A stretch of DNA of 64,000 nt. Source: Aromatoleum toluolicum. GTDB lineage: Bacteria; Pseudomonadota; Gammaproteobacteria; Burkholderiales; Rhodocyclaceae. Position 1 is the first letter of the stretch, and each line of letters starts with the position of its first letter. Shown here in pieces: positions 9,112 through 18,021 of this stretch. A program made the position numbers and the translations under genes. The notes under the pieces are model-generated. The model made no database searches. It saw only the letters and a list, made by a program, of their open reading frames with translations, and was not told the origin of the DNA. The stretch is from NCBI RefSeq assembly GCF_012911005.2, contig NZ_WTVS01000017.1, positions 1 to 64,000 on the forward strand, read 5' to 3'.

Positions 9112-9147
9112 CAAAAAAAGCCAGCCCGCGGGCTGGCTTTTTTTTTG
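9112..9147. terminator. Bidirectional rho-independent terminator
   Basis: An A-run, a perfect GC-rich stem (AGCCAGCCCG / CGGGCTGGCT) and a run of nine Ts. It sits between the convergent cytochrome c gene (+) and HDOD gene (-) and can serve both strands. Confidence 0.93.
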
Positions 9148-9165
9148 TTGCCCGCCGCCGGCCGG

Positions 9166-10302
9166 TCAGGACTGCAGGCTGTCGGCGAAGCCCAGCGCGC
9201 CGACGATTGCGCGGTTGATCTGCTCGGGCGCGAGCTGCAGCTCGGTCGCCTGCTTCTGCAGTTCGGTTGCATCGAAGGATTCGCACAGACAGGCCAGCTT
9301 GAGGAAGGGGGCGTAGGGGCCCTGCTCGAACAGCAGCGCGTCGGTGATCGCCGAGGGCAGGTGCATCTCCTCCAGCACGCTCTGCATCGATGTGCCCAGC
9401 AGTGCGTTGAGCAGCGAGAAGGCGCCGGTGATGAACAGGTTGTCGAGCTCCGACTTGTCGAAGAAGGATGCGCCGATCTGTTCCATGAAGCGTCCGCGTG
9501 CGATCGAGGTCTGCATCATCGCCGGCGCGCCCGGGTCGCGGCTCGCGCTGACCAGCAACAGCGACAGCCACTTGTTCAGGTTGGCGTAGCCAAGGATGGT
9601 CACCGCGTGGCGGAAGGATTGGATCTCGCAGCTCAGGCCGAAGCCCGCCGAGTTGATGTAGCGCAGCAGCTTGTACGACACCGCGACGTCCTGGCGCAGC
9701 ACCGCCTCGATCTCCTTGATGTCGGCATTGTTGCGCACGAGGTTGAGGAGCCGCACGATCTGCGCGTGTGCGGGTGACAACTCTCTTGCCGCCGGATTGC
9801 CATACAGGAAGAACCAGCCCGAGGCACCGTCGAAACCCGCCTGTACGGCTTCCTGGAAGGCATTGACGTTGGGCAGGCCCCACGCGAGGGTGATGCCGGG
9901 CGAACCGGCCGGCGTGGCGTGGCGGCGGCGGTCCATCAGCACGAAGCGCCAGTCGGCGTCGGGCGGCAGGGCGGTCCCCGGGGCGAACCAGCTCAGGCAC
10001 ATGCTGATCCCCGCGTCGCGCAGTTGCGGCAGCAGCGCCTGCGTCTGCGGGTGCGCGAGCGCCTGCGACGGAATTTCCACCATCGCGTTGGGAGGTGCCT
10101 GCCAGTTCATCAGCTCGGGTGTCGGAACGAGCCGTCCCAGGCAGACGAACACCGTGTGATGCGTCGGCCAGATGTCGGCGAGGCCGTTCAGCGTCTCGAC
10201 CACCGCGCCAATATTCGGCCCGTGGGCGATGAGCCGGTTGGCCGTGATCGCGCGGTTCCGGTTGACGACGGGTTCGCGGGTAAGGATCGTGGTCTGGGTC
10301 AT
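9166..10302 (-). CDS. HDOD-domain signalling protein
   Basis: 378-aa cytoplasmic protein. The C-terminal two thirds form an HDOD domain (VRNNADIKEIEAVLRQDVAVSYKLL...INSAGFG...SFRHAVTILGYANLNKWLSLLL). The N-terminal part is an EAL-like remnant, as in YuxH/CdgJ-type proteins, without catalytic residues. Such proteins influence motility or c-di-GMP signalling by protein interaction. It starts four bases after the ferredoxin reductase stop and is likely in the same operon. Confidence 0.85.
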   Translation of the reverse strand: MTQTTILTREPVVNRNRAITANRLIAHGPNIGAVVETLNGLADIWPTHHTVFVCLGRLVPTPELMNWQAPPNAMVEIPSQALAHPQTQALLPQLRDAGISMCLSWFAPGTALPPDADWRFVLMDRRRHATPAGSPGITLAWGLPNVNAFQEAVQAGFDGASGWFFLYGNPAARELSPAHAQIVRLLNLVRNNADIKEIEAVLRQDVAVSYKLLRYINSAGFGLSCEIQSFRHAVTILGYANLNKWLSLLLVSASRDPGAPAMMQTSIARGRFMEQIGASFFDKSELDNLFITGAFSLLNALLGTSMQSVLEEMHLPSAITDALLFEQGPYAPFLKLACLCESFDATELQKQATELQLAPEQINRAIVGALGFADSLQS

Positions 10303-10306
10303 AACT

Positions 10307-11326
10307 TCAGCGTGCGTCGGTGGCGAAGGTGAAGGCGTCCGCGAAGAACGCCTCCTTTGGCAGGCCGCACTGTGCAGTCAATTCGCTGCGCGCAGCGTCG
10401 ATCATGGCCGGTGATCCGCACGCATAGACTTCATGTGCGGACAGGTCGGGAAGGTCCTCGATGACGGCTCGATGCACAAGTCCGGTTCGCCCGTGCCAGT
10501 CGTCTTCGGCTCCCGCTTCGGACAATACCGGAACGTAGCGGAATCCGGGAAGGATCTTCTCCCACGAGCGCGCGAGTTCGTCCATGTAAAGGCCTGCACG
10601 GCTGCGCGAACCCCAGTACAGGGTCATCGGCCGTGCACTGCCGGATTGGATCGCGTGCTCGACGATGCTCTTGATCGGTGCGAAGCCGGTGCCGCCCGCG
10701 AGCAGCACGATCGGCGCCTGCGACTCCTCGTGCAGCCCGAAGCTGCCCAGCGGCCCCTCGAAGCGCAGGATGTCGCGCTCCTTCATGCCGTTGAACACGT
10801 GTTCGGTGAAATCGCCGCCGGGCACGAGGCGCACGTGCAACTCCATGGCGTCCTCGCGGTGGGGCGCATTCGCGATCGAGAAGCTGCGGCGCCGGCCGTC
10901 GGCGAGCAGGAAATCGACGTACTGGCCGGCGCGGAAGCGGAACGGCTCGCTCGCGGGGAGTTTCAGCTCGATCACCATCACGTCGGGCGCGGCGCGCGTC
11001 AGGCGCTGCACCCGGCACGGGAGCTTCTTGATCGGGATGTCGCCGGCGCGGCTCACGTTGCGTGCCTCGAGGACCAGGTCCGAACGCGCATGGGCGCTGC
11101 AGAAGAGCGTCATGCCGGCCGCGCGGTCCGCATCGCTGAGCGCGGTGGCCGACCCGGCGAGCGTGACCTCGCCCCGGATGACCTTGCCCTTGCAGGCGCC
11201 ACAAGCGCCGTCGCGGCAACCGTAGGGCAGCACGAGGCCCGCGGCGAGGGCCGCCTCGAGGATGGTCTGGTTGGTATCGGCCGGGAACTGTTGACCGCCT
11301 GGTTCGAGTGAAATCTGGAACGACAT
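10307..11326 (-). CDS. 2Fe-2S ferredoxin / FAD / NAD(P)H oxidoreductase (CDP-6-deoxyglucoseen reductase-like)
   Basis: 339-aa electron-transfer flavoprotein. The N-terminal plant-type ferredoxin carries the cysteine pattern CRDGACGACKG plus a downstream Cys (FCSAHA). Next come an FAD-binding barrel (RAGQYVDFLL, RRSFSIANAP) and a NAD(P)-binding domain (LLAGGTGFAPIKSIVEH, EVYACGSPAMID). ATG at 11326 gives the normal N-terminus (MSFQISLEPGGQQF). The physiological partner is unknown; related reductases serve CDP-sugar reduction, oxygenases or flavin reduction. The ATG lies only 21 bases from the divergent dehydrogenase start. Confidence 0.88.
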   Translation of the reverse strand: MSFQISLEPGGQQFPADTNQTILEAALAAGLVLPYGCRDGACGACKGKVIRGEVTLAGSATALSDADRAAGMTLFCSAHARSDLVLEARNVSRAGDIPIKKLPCRVQRLTRAAPDVMVIELKLPASEPFRFRAGQYVDFLLADGRRRSFSIANAPHREDAMELHVRLVPGGDFTEHVFNGMKERDILRFEGPLGSFGLHEESQAPIVLLAGGTGFAPIKSIVEHAIQSGSARPMTLYWGSRSRAGLYMDELARSWEKILPGFRYVPVLSEAGAEDDWHGRTGLVHRAVIEDLPDLSAHEVYACGSPAMIDAARSELTAQCGLPKEAFFADAFTFATDAR

Positions 11327-11347
11327 CGGGCGTGAGATAATCCGTCG

Positions 11348-12232
11348 ATGAAAAGAATATTGATCGTCGGTAGCGGCGACGTGGCCCGGCGCGCGATTCC
11401 GTGGCTCGTGCGGCGCTTCAGGGTGTTCGCCCTGGTGCGCAGTGCAGAGGGGCTCGCCGGACTGCGGGGGCTCGGCGCAACGCCGGTGTTCGCCGACCTC
11501 GACGACCGGCGCAGCCTGCGGCGCCTGGCCGGGATCGCGGATGCGGTCCTGCATTTCGCGCCTCCCCCCGACCGCGGCACGCGGGATACACGTACGGCGA
11601 GCCTGCTGGCGGCACTCGCGTGCGCACCGAGTCTACCACAGCGCCTCGTCTATATAAGTACGACGGGCGTGTATGGCGATTGCGGCGGTCGGCATATCGA
11701 CGAAAGCCATCCATGCCGCCCGCAGACTGCGCGGGCGCAGCGCCGCGTCGATGCCGAAGGCCGCCTGCGGCGCTTCGGGGCGCGCCGCGGGCTGCGGGTG
11801 TGCGTCCTGCGTGCGCCGGGCATCTACGCGGGCGACCGCCTGCCGGTGGCGAGGCTGGAGCGCGGCGAACCGGTGCTGCGGGCGGATGAGGATGTCTTTA
11901 CCAACCACATCCACGCCGAGGATCTCGCGCGCTTCGCGTGCCTCGCGCTTTTCCGTGGCGGCGCGGGACGCGTCTACAATGCCGTTGATGATACGGGCAT
12001 GAAGATGGGCGACTATTTCGACCTCGCCGCCGACACCTTCGGTCTGCCGCGGCCGCAGCGCCTGTCGCGTGCGGAGCTCGCGACACGGATTTCGCCGATG
12101 GCCCTGTCATTCATGAGCGAGTCGCGGCAGCTGGACAATCGCCGCATCCGGCGGGAGCTGCGGGCGCGGCTGCTGTACCCGACCGTGCGCGAAGGCTTCG
12201 CCGCGGCGCTCAACCGGAAACAATCAAGCTAG
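11348..12232 (+). CDS. NAD-dependent epimerase/dehydratase-like protein (YeeZ type)
   Basis: 294-aa Rossmann-fold protein of the extended SDR superfamily with nucleotide motif VGSGDVARR near residue 7 and STTGVYGD near 100. The YxxxK catalytic pair of classical SDRs is not evident, so it may be an atypical or non-catalytic member like YeeZ. Nine bases separate its stop from hemJ, suggesting co-transcription. Substrate unknown. Confidence 0.8.
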   Translation: MKRILIVGSGDVARRAIPWLVRRFRVFALVRSAEGLAGLRGLGATPVFADLDDRRSLRRLAGIADAVLHFAPPPDRGTRDTRTASLLAALACAPSLPQRLVYISTTGVYGDCGGRHIDESHPCRPQTARAQRRVDAEGRLRRFGARRGLRVCVLRAPGIYAGDRLPVARLERGEPVLRADEDVFTNHIHAEDLARFACLALFRGGAGRVYNAVDDTGMKMGDYFDLAADTFGLPRPQRLSRAELATRISPMALSFMSESRQLDNRRIRRELRARLLYPTVREGFAAALNRKQSS

Positions 12233-12241
12233 GAGTAATTG

Positions 12242-12661
12242 ATGCTGGTAGTGAAAGCCCTGCACATTTCGTTTGTCGTGGCCTGGTTCGCCGGCCTGTT
12301 CTACCTGCCGCGCCTGTTCGTGAACCATGCGATGGTGGATGATGCGGCGACGCGCGAGCGGCTCGCGCTGATGGAGCACAAGCTCTACCGCTTCATGACG
12401 CCGCTGGGAATCCTCGCCGTCGTGCTCGGCTTCTGGCTGTGGTTCGGTTACGGCGACATGTTCGCGATTGGCGGCTGGCTGCACGCGAAGACCGCGCTCG
12501 TGAGCTTCCTGATCGTCTATCACCTGTACTGCGGTAGGCTCATGCGCGATTTCGCCGCAGGGCGCAACACCCGCAGCCACAAGTGGTATCGCGTGTTCAA
12601 CGAGGTTCCGGTGCTGGTGCTGTTCACGGTCGTGTTCCTTGTCGTGCTGAAGCCCTTCTGA
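12242..12661 (+). CDS. hemJ: Protoporphyrinogen IX oxidase HemJ
   Basis: 139-aa integral membrane protein (UPF0093/HemJ family) that oxidises protoporphyrinogen IX to protoporphyrin IX in haem synthesis. It has four hydrophobic segments; an essential His (KALHISFVVAWFAGLFYLPRLFVNH) and Lys (LHAKTALV) are recognisable, along with the C-terminal RVFNEVPVL. ATG at 12242 is chosen over the in-frame TTG at 12239; GGAG at 12232-12235 is the ribosome site. Confidence 0.9.
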   Translation: MLVVKALHISFVVAWFAGLFYLPRLFVNHAMVDDAATRERLALMEHKLYRFMTPLGILAVVLGFWLWFGYGDMFAIGGWLHAKTALVSFLIVYHLYCGRLMRDFAAGRNTRSHKWYRVFNEVPVLVLFTVVFLVVLKPF

Positions 12662-12744
12662 GCGGCACCGCCCGCGCCGGATCCTTTTCCGCGCGGGCGT
12701 CGGCCGTTTCCAATCCCGTCCGCCTTCAATTTACTTCGTCCCTC

Positions 12745-13905
12745 ATGTCCGAATCCTTCTTTTCCCCCTGTCCGCGCGGTCTCGAGCCGATGCTCGCCGA
12801 GGAACTTACCGCGCTCGGTGCGCGGGACGTCGAGGCGACCCACGGCGGCGTCGGTTTCTCCGGCGACTGGCAGACCTGCTACCGCGCCAACCTCGAGAGC
12901 CGGATCGCCACGCGCGTGATGTGGCGCCTCGCGCAGGGGCGCTACCAGTCCGAGGAGGACATCTATCGGCTCGCCTATGGCGCGACCTGGGCGAAATGGT
13001 TCACCGTCGACGACACGATCCGCATCTACGTGACCGCGAAGCAGTCGCCCCTGCGCAGTCTCGAATTCGTCACGCTGAAGATCAAGGATGCCGTGTGCGA
13101 CCACTTCCGCACCGTGACCGGCAAGCGCCCCAGCGTCGACACCGCGAACCCTGCGGTACGCATCCACGCCTTCCTGACGCGCGACCGCGTCACGCTCTAT
13201 CTCGACACCTCGGGCGAGCCCCTGTACAAGCGCGGCTACAAGCCCGCTGCCGTCGAGGCGCCGCTGAAGGAGAACCTCGCCGCGGGCATCCTGCGCATCA
13301 GCGGCTGGCAGCCGGGCGAGGCGCTCATCGATCCGATGTGCGGCAGCGGCACCTTCCTGATCGAAGCCGCGCAGATCGCGCTCGACATCGCGCCGGGCCT
13401 CGGTCGCAGTTTCGCCTTCGAGCGCTTCCGCCATTTCGACCGTGCCGCCTGGGCGACCATCCGCAAGGCTGCGGAGGTGCGGCGCAAGTCGCCGCGCCCC
13501 TTGCGCATCTACGGCTCCGACGTGGTCGGCGAGCAGGTGCGGCGCTCGCGCGTGAACCTGCAGGCGGCGGGGCTCGCGGACTGCGTGACGCTCGATCGCG
13601 CGGACTTCCTCGCGCGGGAGGCGCCGGCGGCGGAAGGGGTGATGGTGACCAATCCGCCCTACGGCGTGCGCATCGGCGAGGTGGAGGAACTGGCGGCGCT
13701 GTATCCGCAGTTCGGCGACGCGCTGAAAAAGCGCTGGAGCGGCTGGCGCTGCTACTTCCTGTCGGCGGACCCGGCACTGCCCAAGCTGATCGGGCTGAAG
13801 GCGAGCAAGCGCACGCCGCTCTTCAACGGCGCGCTCGAGTGCCGTGTGTTCGAATACAAAGTGATCGCGGGCAGCAACCGGCGCAAACCGGCCGAAGATG
13901 CCTGA
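12745..13905 (+). CDS. THUMP-domain rRNA (guanine-N2) methyltransferase
   Basis: 386-aa class I SAM methyltransferase of the RlmL-N/YpsC family. An N-terminal ferredoxin-like/THUMP domain (residues 1-160) is followed by the methyltransferase fold with DPMCGSGTFLIEAA (SAM-binding) and the N6/N2-type NPPYG catalytic motif. It probably modifies 23S rRNA guanine. ATG at 12745 begins the canonical SFFSPCPRGLEP start; the longer open frame through the hemJ end is unsupported. Confidence 0.9.
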   Translation: MSESFFSPCPRGLEPMLAEELTALGARDVEATHGGVGFSGDWQTCYRANLESRIATRVMWRLAQGRYQSEEDIYRLAYGATWAKWFTVDDTIRIYVTAKQSPLRSLEFVTLKIKDAVCDHFRTVTGKRPSVDTANPAVRIHAFLTRDRVTLYLDTSGEPLYKRGYKPAAVEAPLKENLAAGILRISGWQPGEALIDPMCGSGTFLIEAAQIALDIAPGLGRSFAFERFRHFDRAAWATIRKAAEVRRKSPRPLRIYGSDVVGEQVRRSRVNLQAAGLADCVTLDRADFLAREAPAAEGVMVTNPPYGVRIGEVEELAALYPQFGDALKKRWSGWRCYFLSADPALPKLIGLKASKRTPLFNGALECRVFEYKVIAGSNRRKPAEDA

Positions 13906-13965
13906 CGGCGCAGTCCGCGGCTGAGACCTTCTCCCGCAGCGGCCACGGATACATTTCCTGTCTTG

Positions 13966-14087
13966 GAGTTTGTGAAGAAATCGTAGCGAGCGGCCCGAGT
14001 CCGTTCCGAGAAGCGTAGCCGTACAAGTGGTACGGCGAGCATCACAGGAGCGGAATCGCGTCGCGCAGTAGATTTATTCGCAAACTC
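13966..14087. repeat. Structured intergenic element with 17-nt terminal inverted repeats
   Basis: GAGTTTGTGAAGAAATC at 13966-13982 is mirrored by GATTTATTCGCAAACTC at 14071-14087 (15 of 17 positions pair). Inside is a perfect 7-bp hairpin GCCGTAC-AAGTG-GTACGGC at 14018-14036. The element fills the space between the convergent rRNA methyltransferase and pilU genes and includes the first bases of the pilU stop codon. It could be a repeated palindromic (MITE/REP-like) element or a bidirectional terminator. No coding potential was seen. Confidence 0.6.
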
Positions 14088-15219
14088 AGACGATGTCGAG
14101 GTGCTGGATCCCGGACACGAGATCCTTCTCGCCGAGCTTGCTGTTGAGCTTGATCTGCAGGCGCAGGTCGTTCACCGAGTCGGCGTTGCGCAGCGCATCC
14201 TCGTAGGAAATCCGCTCCTCCTCGTACAGGTCGAAGAGCGCCTGGTCGAAGGTCTGCATCCCCAGTTCGCGCGAGCGCTTCATCACTTCCTTGATGCCCG
14301 GCACCTCGCCCTTGAAGATCAGGTCCGAGATCAGCGGCGAGTTGAGCAGCACTTCAACGGCCGGCACGCGCCCTTTCTCACCCTTCTTGGGGAGCAGGCG
14401 CTGCGAGATCAGCGCGCGCAAGTTGAGCGAAAGGTCCATCAGCAGCTGCTGGCGGCGATCTTCCGGGAAGAAGTTGATGATGCGGTCGAGCGCCTGGTTC
14501 GCGCTGTTCGCGTGCAGCGTCGCGAGGCACAGGTGACCGGTCTCGGCGAATGCGATCGCGTAGTCCATGGTTTCGCGGTCGCGGATTTCACCCATCAGGA
14601 TCACGTCCGGGGCCTGGCGCAGGGTGTTCTTCAGCGCCGCTTCCCAGCTGTCGGTGTCGATGCCGATCTCGCGCTGCGTGACGATGCAGTTCTTGTGCAG
14701 ATGCACGTATTCGATCGGGTCCTCGACCGTGATGATGTGGCCGTAGGAGTGTTCGTTACGGAAGTCCACCATCGCCGCGAGCGAGGTCGTCTTGCCGGTG
14801 CCGGTGCCGCCGACGAAGATCACGAGACCGCGCTTGGCCATCGCGACGTCGCGCAGCACCGTGGGCATGCCCAGATCGTCGAAGGTCGGGATCTTCTGCG
14901 CGATCGTGCGCAGCACGAGGCCGACCTTGCCCTGCTGGATGAAGGCGTTGGCTCGGAAGCGGCCGATGCCCGCCGGCGAGATCGCGAAGTTGCATTCCTT
15001 GGTGGACTCGAATTCGGCGGCCTGGCGGTCGTTCATGACCGCGCGCGCGAGCTCGGCGGTGTGCTGCTGGGTGAGCGACTGGTTCGACTGCGGGATGACG
15101 CGTCCGTCGACCTTGATCGCGGGCGGAAAGCCCCCGGTGATGAAGAGGTCGGAGCCGTTCTTCTGCACCATCAGCCTGAGCAGATCGTGCATGAACTTGA
15201 GGGCCTGATCGCGTTCCAT
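14086..15219 (-). CDS. pilU: Type IV pilus retraction ATPase PilU
   Basis: 377-aa hexameric secretion-type ATPase. Walker A reads GGTGTGKTT, the Asp box reads VEDPIEYVH, Walker B lies in VILMGEIRDRETM, and the His box reads TLHANSANQALDRIINFFP. Its length and the C-terminal extension (DLRLQIKLNSKLGEKDL) match PilU rather than PilT. It assists PilT-dependent pilus retraction. pilT lies 131 bases upstream on the same strand, the usual gene pair. Confidence 0.94.
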   Translation of the reverse strand: MERDQALKFMHDLLRLMVQKNGSDLFITGGFPPAIKVDGRVIPQSNQSLTQQHTAELARAVMNDRQAAEFESTKECNFAISPAGIGRFRANAFIQQGKVGLVLRTIAQKIPTFDDLGMPTVLRDVAMAKRGLVIFVGGTGTGKTTSLAAMVDFRNEHSYGHIITVEDPIEYVHLHKNCIVTQREIGIDTDSWEAALKNTLRQAPDVILMGEIRDRETMDYAIAFAETGHLCLATLHANSANQALDRIINFFPEDRRQQLLMDLSLNLRALISQRLLPKKGEKGRVPAVEVLLNSPLISDLIFKGEVPGIKEVMKRSRELGMQTFDQALFDLYEEERISYEDALRNADSVNDLRLQIKLNSKLGEKDLVSGIQHLDIV

Positions 15220-15350
15220 GTGTTGCGCTCCAGCGGAGTTTCGGGGGGCTGCAAATTCGAATTATGTTCCTCGCGCGCGCCCGCGTGAACGGCGCGGCGG
15301 GCGGAATGCGCCGGCGGACGTGACGGAGTGGCCGTTCCGTGGCGCGGCGG

Positions 15351-16391
15351 TCAGCCGAAGTTGTCCTTGTTCGCCGCCTTGAGCTTGGCTTCCGCGGGGG
15401 AGACGATATTGCGGCGCACGAGGTCGAGCAGGCACTGGTCCAGCGTCTGCATGCCTACGTTCTGGCCGGTCTGGATCGACGAGTACATCTGCGCGATCTT
15501 GTTCTCGCGGATCAGGTTGCGGATGGCGGGGGTGCCGATCATGATCTCGTGCGCGGCGACGCGGCCCTGGCCGTCCTTGGTCTTCAGCAGGGTCTGCGAG
15601 ATGACCGCGCGCAGCGATTCGGACAGCATCGAGCGCACCATCTCCTTTTCGGCGGCCGGGAACACGTCGACGATACGGTCGATGGTCTTGGCAGCCGAGG
15701 AGGTGTGCAGGGTGCCGAACACGAGGTGGCCGGTCTCGGCGCCGGTCAGCGCGAGCCGGATGGTTTCGAGGTCGCGCAATTCGCCGACGAGGATCACGTC
15801 CGGGTCTTCGCGCAGTGCCGAACGCAGCGCGTTGTTGAACGACAGCGTGTCGCGCGCGACCTCGCGCTGGTTGATCAGGCAGCGCTTCGACTCATGCACG
15901 AATTCGATCGGGTCCTCGATCGTGAGGATGTGGCCGTATTCGTTGTCGTTGATGTGGTCGACCATCGCCGCTAGCGTCGTCGACTTGCCCGAGCCCGTCG
16001 GGCCGGTGACGAGCACGATGCCGCGCGGCTGGTTGGAGATGTCCTTGAAGATCTTCGGACAATTGAGCTCTTCGAGGCTCAGCACCTTCGACGGAATGGT
16101 CCGGAACACGGCGGCCGCGCCGCGGTTCTGGTTGAAGGCGTTGACGCGGAAACGCGCGAGGTTGGGCACCGCGAACGAGAAGTCGCACTCCAGTATTTCT
16201 TCGTACTGTTTGCGCTGTTGGTCGTTCATGATGTCATACACCATGGAGTGCACGTCCTTGTGCTCCATCGGCGGCAGGTTGATGCGCCGCACGTCGCCAT
16301 GCACGCGGATCATGGGCGGCAGGCCGGACGAGAGATGGAGGTCGGAGGCCTTGTTCTTGACCGCAAAGGCCAGCAGTTCGGTGATGTCCAT
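15351..16391 (-). CDS. pilT: Type IV pilus retraction ATPase PilT
   Basis: 346-aa ATPase that depolymerises pilin for twitching motility. Walker A is GPTGSGKSTT, the Asp box EDPIEFVH, Walker B VILVGELRDLETI and the His box TLHTSSAAKTIDRIVDVFP. The C-terminal AIRNLIRENK motif is the PilT signature (AIRNLIRE). It is divergent from yggS, with about 100 bases between starts that probably hold both promoters. Confidence 0.96.
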   Translation of the reverse strand: MDITELLAFAVKNKASDLHLSSGLPPMIRVHGDVRRINLPPMEHKDVHSMVYDIMNDQQRKQYEEILECDFSFAVPNLARFRVNAFNQNRGAAAVFRTIPSKVLSLEELNCPKIFKDISNQPRGIVLVTGPTGSGKSTTLAAMVDHINDNEYGHILTIEDPIEFVHESKRCLINQREVARDTLSFNNALRSALREDPDVILVGELRDLETIRLALTGAETGHLVFGTLHTSSAAKTIDRIVDVFPAAEKEMVRSMLSESLRAVISQTLLKTKDGQGRVAAHEIMIGTPAIRNLIRENKIAQMYSSIQTGQNVGMQTLDQCLLDLVRRNIVSPAEAKLKAANKDNFG

Positions 16392-16493
16392 GGATTCTTC
16401 GACGGTGTTCGGAAAGGAGCGTGCGGAAAGGCCGGCCGGTGCGCGGTGCTATACTCGCCCGGGCCCGATTTTCGAGACCAGTGCCGCCGCTAT

Positions 16494-17195
16494 ATGACAA
16501 CAATCGCCGCCAACTTGCAAGCCGTGCGCGAGCGCGTCGCCAGTGCCGCGATCGCCGCAGGGCGCAGGCCCGAGGACGTCGTCCTGCTGGCCGTCAGCAA
16601 GACCTGGCCGGCATATTGCGTGGCCGCGGCGGCCGATGCCGGGCAGCGGCTGTTCGGTGAGAACTACGTGCAGGAAGGCGTCGCGAAGATTGCCGAGTTG
16701 AGGGCGCGTGCACTCGAATGGCATTTTATCGGTCCGCTCCAGAGCAACAAGACGCGGCCCGTCGCAGCCCACTTCGACTGGGTGCATTCGGTCGATCGCC
16801 TGAAGCTCGCCGAGCGCCTGTCGGAGCAGCGGGACGTGGAATTGCCGCCGCTCAACCTGTGCATCCAGGTGAACGTGAGCGGCGAGGCGAGCAAGAGCGG
16901 GGTTGCGCCGGAAGAGGTGCCCGGGCTGGCGCGGCAGGTGGCGGCCCTGCCGCGGCTGCGCCTGCGGGGACTGATGGCGATTCCCGAGCCCGATGGGGAC
17001 GAAGGGCTGCTGCGCAGCCGCTTCGCGACCGTGCGCCGGTTGCGCGACGAACTCAACGCCGCCGGCTTCGCGCTCGACACGCTGTCGATGGGGATGTCGC
17101 ACGACCTCGAACTGGCGATCGCCGAAGGGGCGACCATGGTGCGGGTGGGTACCGCGATTTTCGGAACACGCAAGCTGCGTGAGGAACAGACATGA
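16494..17195 (+). CDS. yggS: PLP homeostasis protein YggS
   Basis: 233-aa alanine-racemase-fold protein (PLPBP/YggS, COG0325) that binds pyridoxal phosphate and helps maintain B6 and amino-acid balance. The PLP lysine is in LLAVSKTWP (near residue 37), with family motifs GENYVQEG, WHFIGPLQSNK and LSMGMSHDLELAI. The start ATG at 16494 gives the usual short N-terminus. It overlaps proC by four bases (ATGA). Confidence 0.94.
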   Translation: MTTIAANLQAVRERVASAAIAAGRRPEDVVLLAVSKTWPAYCVAAAADAGQRLFGENYVQEGVAKIAELRARALEWHFIGPLQSNKTRPVAAHFDWVHSVDRLKLAERLSEQRDVELPPLNLCIQVNVSGEASKSGVAPEEVPGLARQVAALPRLRLRGLMAIPEPDGDEGLLRSRFATVRRLRDELNAAGFALDTLSMGMSHDLELAIAEGATMVRVGTAIFGTRKLREEQT

Positions 17196-18016
17196 CGGAA
17201 CGGATCAGGATCAGTTTCCTGGGGGGCGGGAACATGGCGTCGGCGTTGATCGGCGGCATGCTCGAGCGCGGGTTCGCCGCGGCCGACATCCAGGTGGTGG
17301 AACTGCAGGAAGCGGGGCGCAAGCATCTGGCGGAGCGCTTCGGCGTGCGTGCGGTGGGCGCGGTCGACGACGCGCTGCTGGACTGCGACGTGCTGGTGCT
17401 GGCGGTGAAGCCGCAGCAGATGAAGGCGGCGCTCGCGCCGCTGGCGGGCCGGCTGGCGCGCCAGGTGGTCGTGAGCATCGCGGCGGGACTGCGCCTGGCC
17501 GACATCGGACGCTGGCTCGGGGGCTATGCCGGTCTCGTGCGCGTGATGCCGAACACGCCGGCGCTGATCGGTGCGGGCGTGTCGGGCCTGTATGCGGATC
17601 CGTCGGTGGATGCCGCGGGACGTGCCGCGGCCGAGCGCGTGCTCGCTGCGGTCGGCAGCACGGCGTGGATCGCCGACGAGGCGCAGATGGACGCGGTCAC
17701 GGCGGTATCGGGCAGCGGTCCGGCCTACGTCTTCCACTTCATTGAGGCGCTGGAGGCGGCTGGTGCGTCGCTCGGCTTCGATGCGGCGACCGCGCGGAAG
17801 CTGGCGATCGACACGGTGCTCGGCGCGGCGAAGCTCGCGGCAGGCTCTGACGAGGCGCCGGGCGTGCTGCGCGAGCGGGTCACCTCGAAGGGGGGCACGA
17901 CCGAGGCGGCGCTCGCGAGCATGAAGGCGTCGGGCTTTTTCGACGCGATCGTGACCGCGGTGAAGGCTGCCGAGGTGCGCGGGCGCGAACTGGGTGACCA
18001 ACTCGGCAAGGACTGA
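17192..18016 (+). CDS. proC: Pyrroline-5-carboxylate reductase
   Basis: 274-aa enzyme catalysing the last step of proline synthesis (P5C + NAD(P)H to proline). An N-terminal Rossmann motif (FLGGGNMASALIGG) is followed by VKPQQM, the RVMPNTPALIGAGVSG signature, and the helical dimer domain with AVSGSGPAYVFHFIEAL and SKGGTTEAALASM. It is in the conserved yggS-proC-yggT-yggU operon. Confidence 0.97.
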   Translation: MTERIRISFLGGGNMASALIGGMLERGFAAADIQVVELQEAGRKHLAERFGVRAVGAVDDALLDCDVLVLAVKPQQMKAALAPLAGRLARQVVVSIAAGLRLADIGRWLGGYAGLVRVMPNTPALIGAGVSGLYADPSVDAAGRAAAERVLAAVGSTAWIADEAQMDAVTAVSGSGPAYVFHFIEALEAAGASLGFDAATARKLAIDTVLGAAKLAAGSDEAPGVLRERVTSKGGTTEAALASMKASGFFDAIVTAVKAAEVRGRELGDQLGKD

Positions 18017-18021
18017 GCGCA

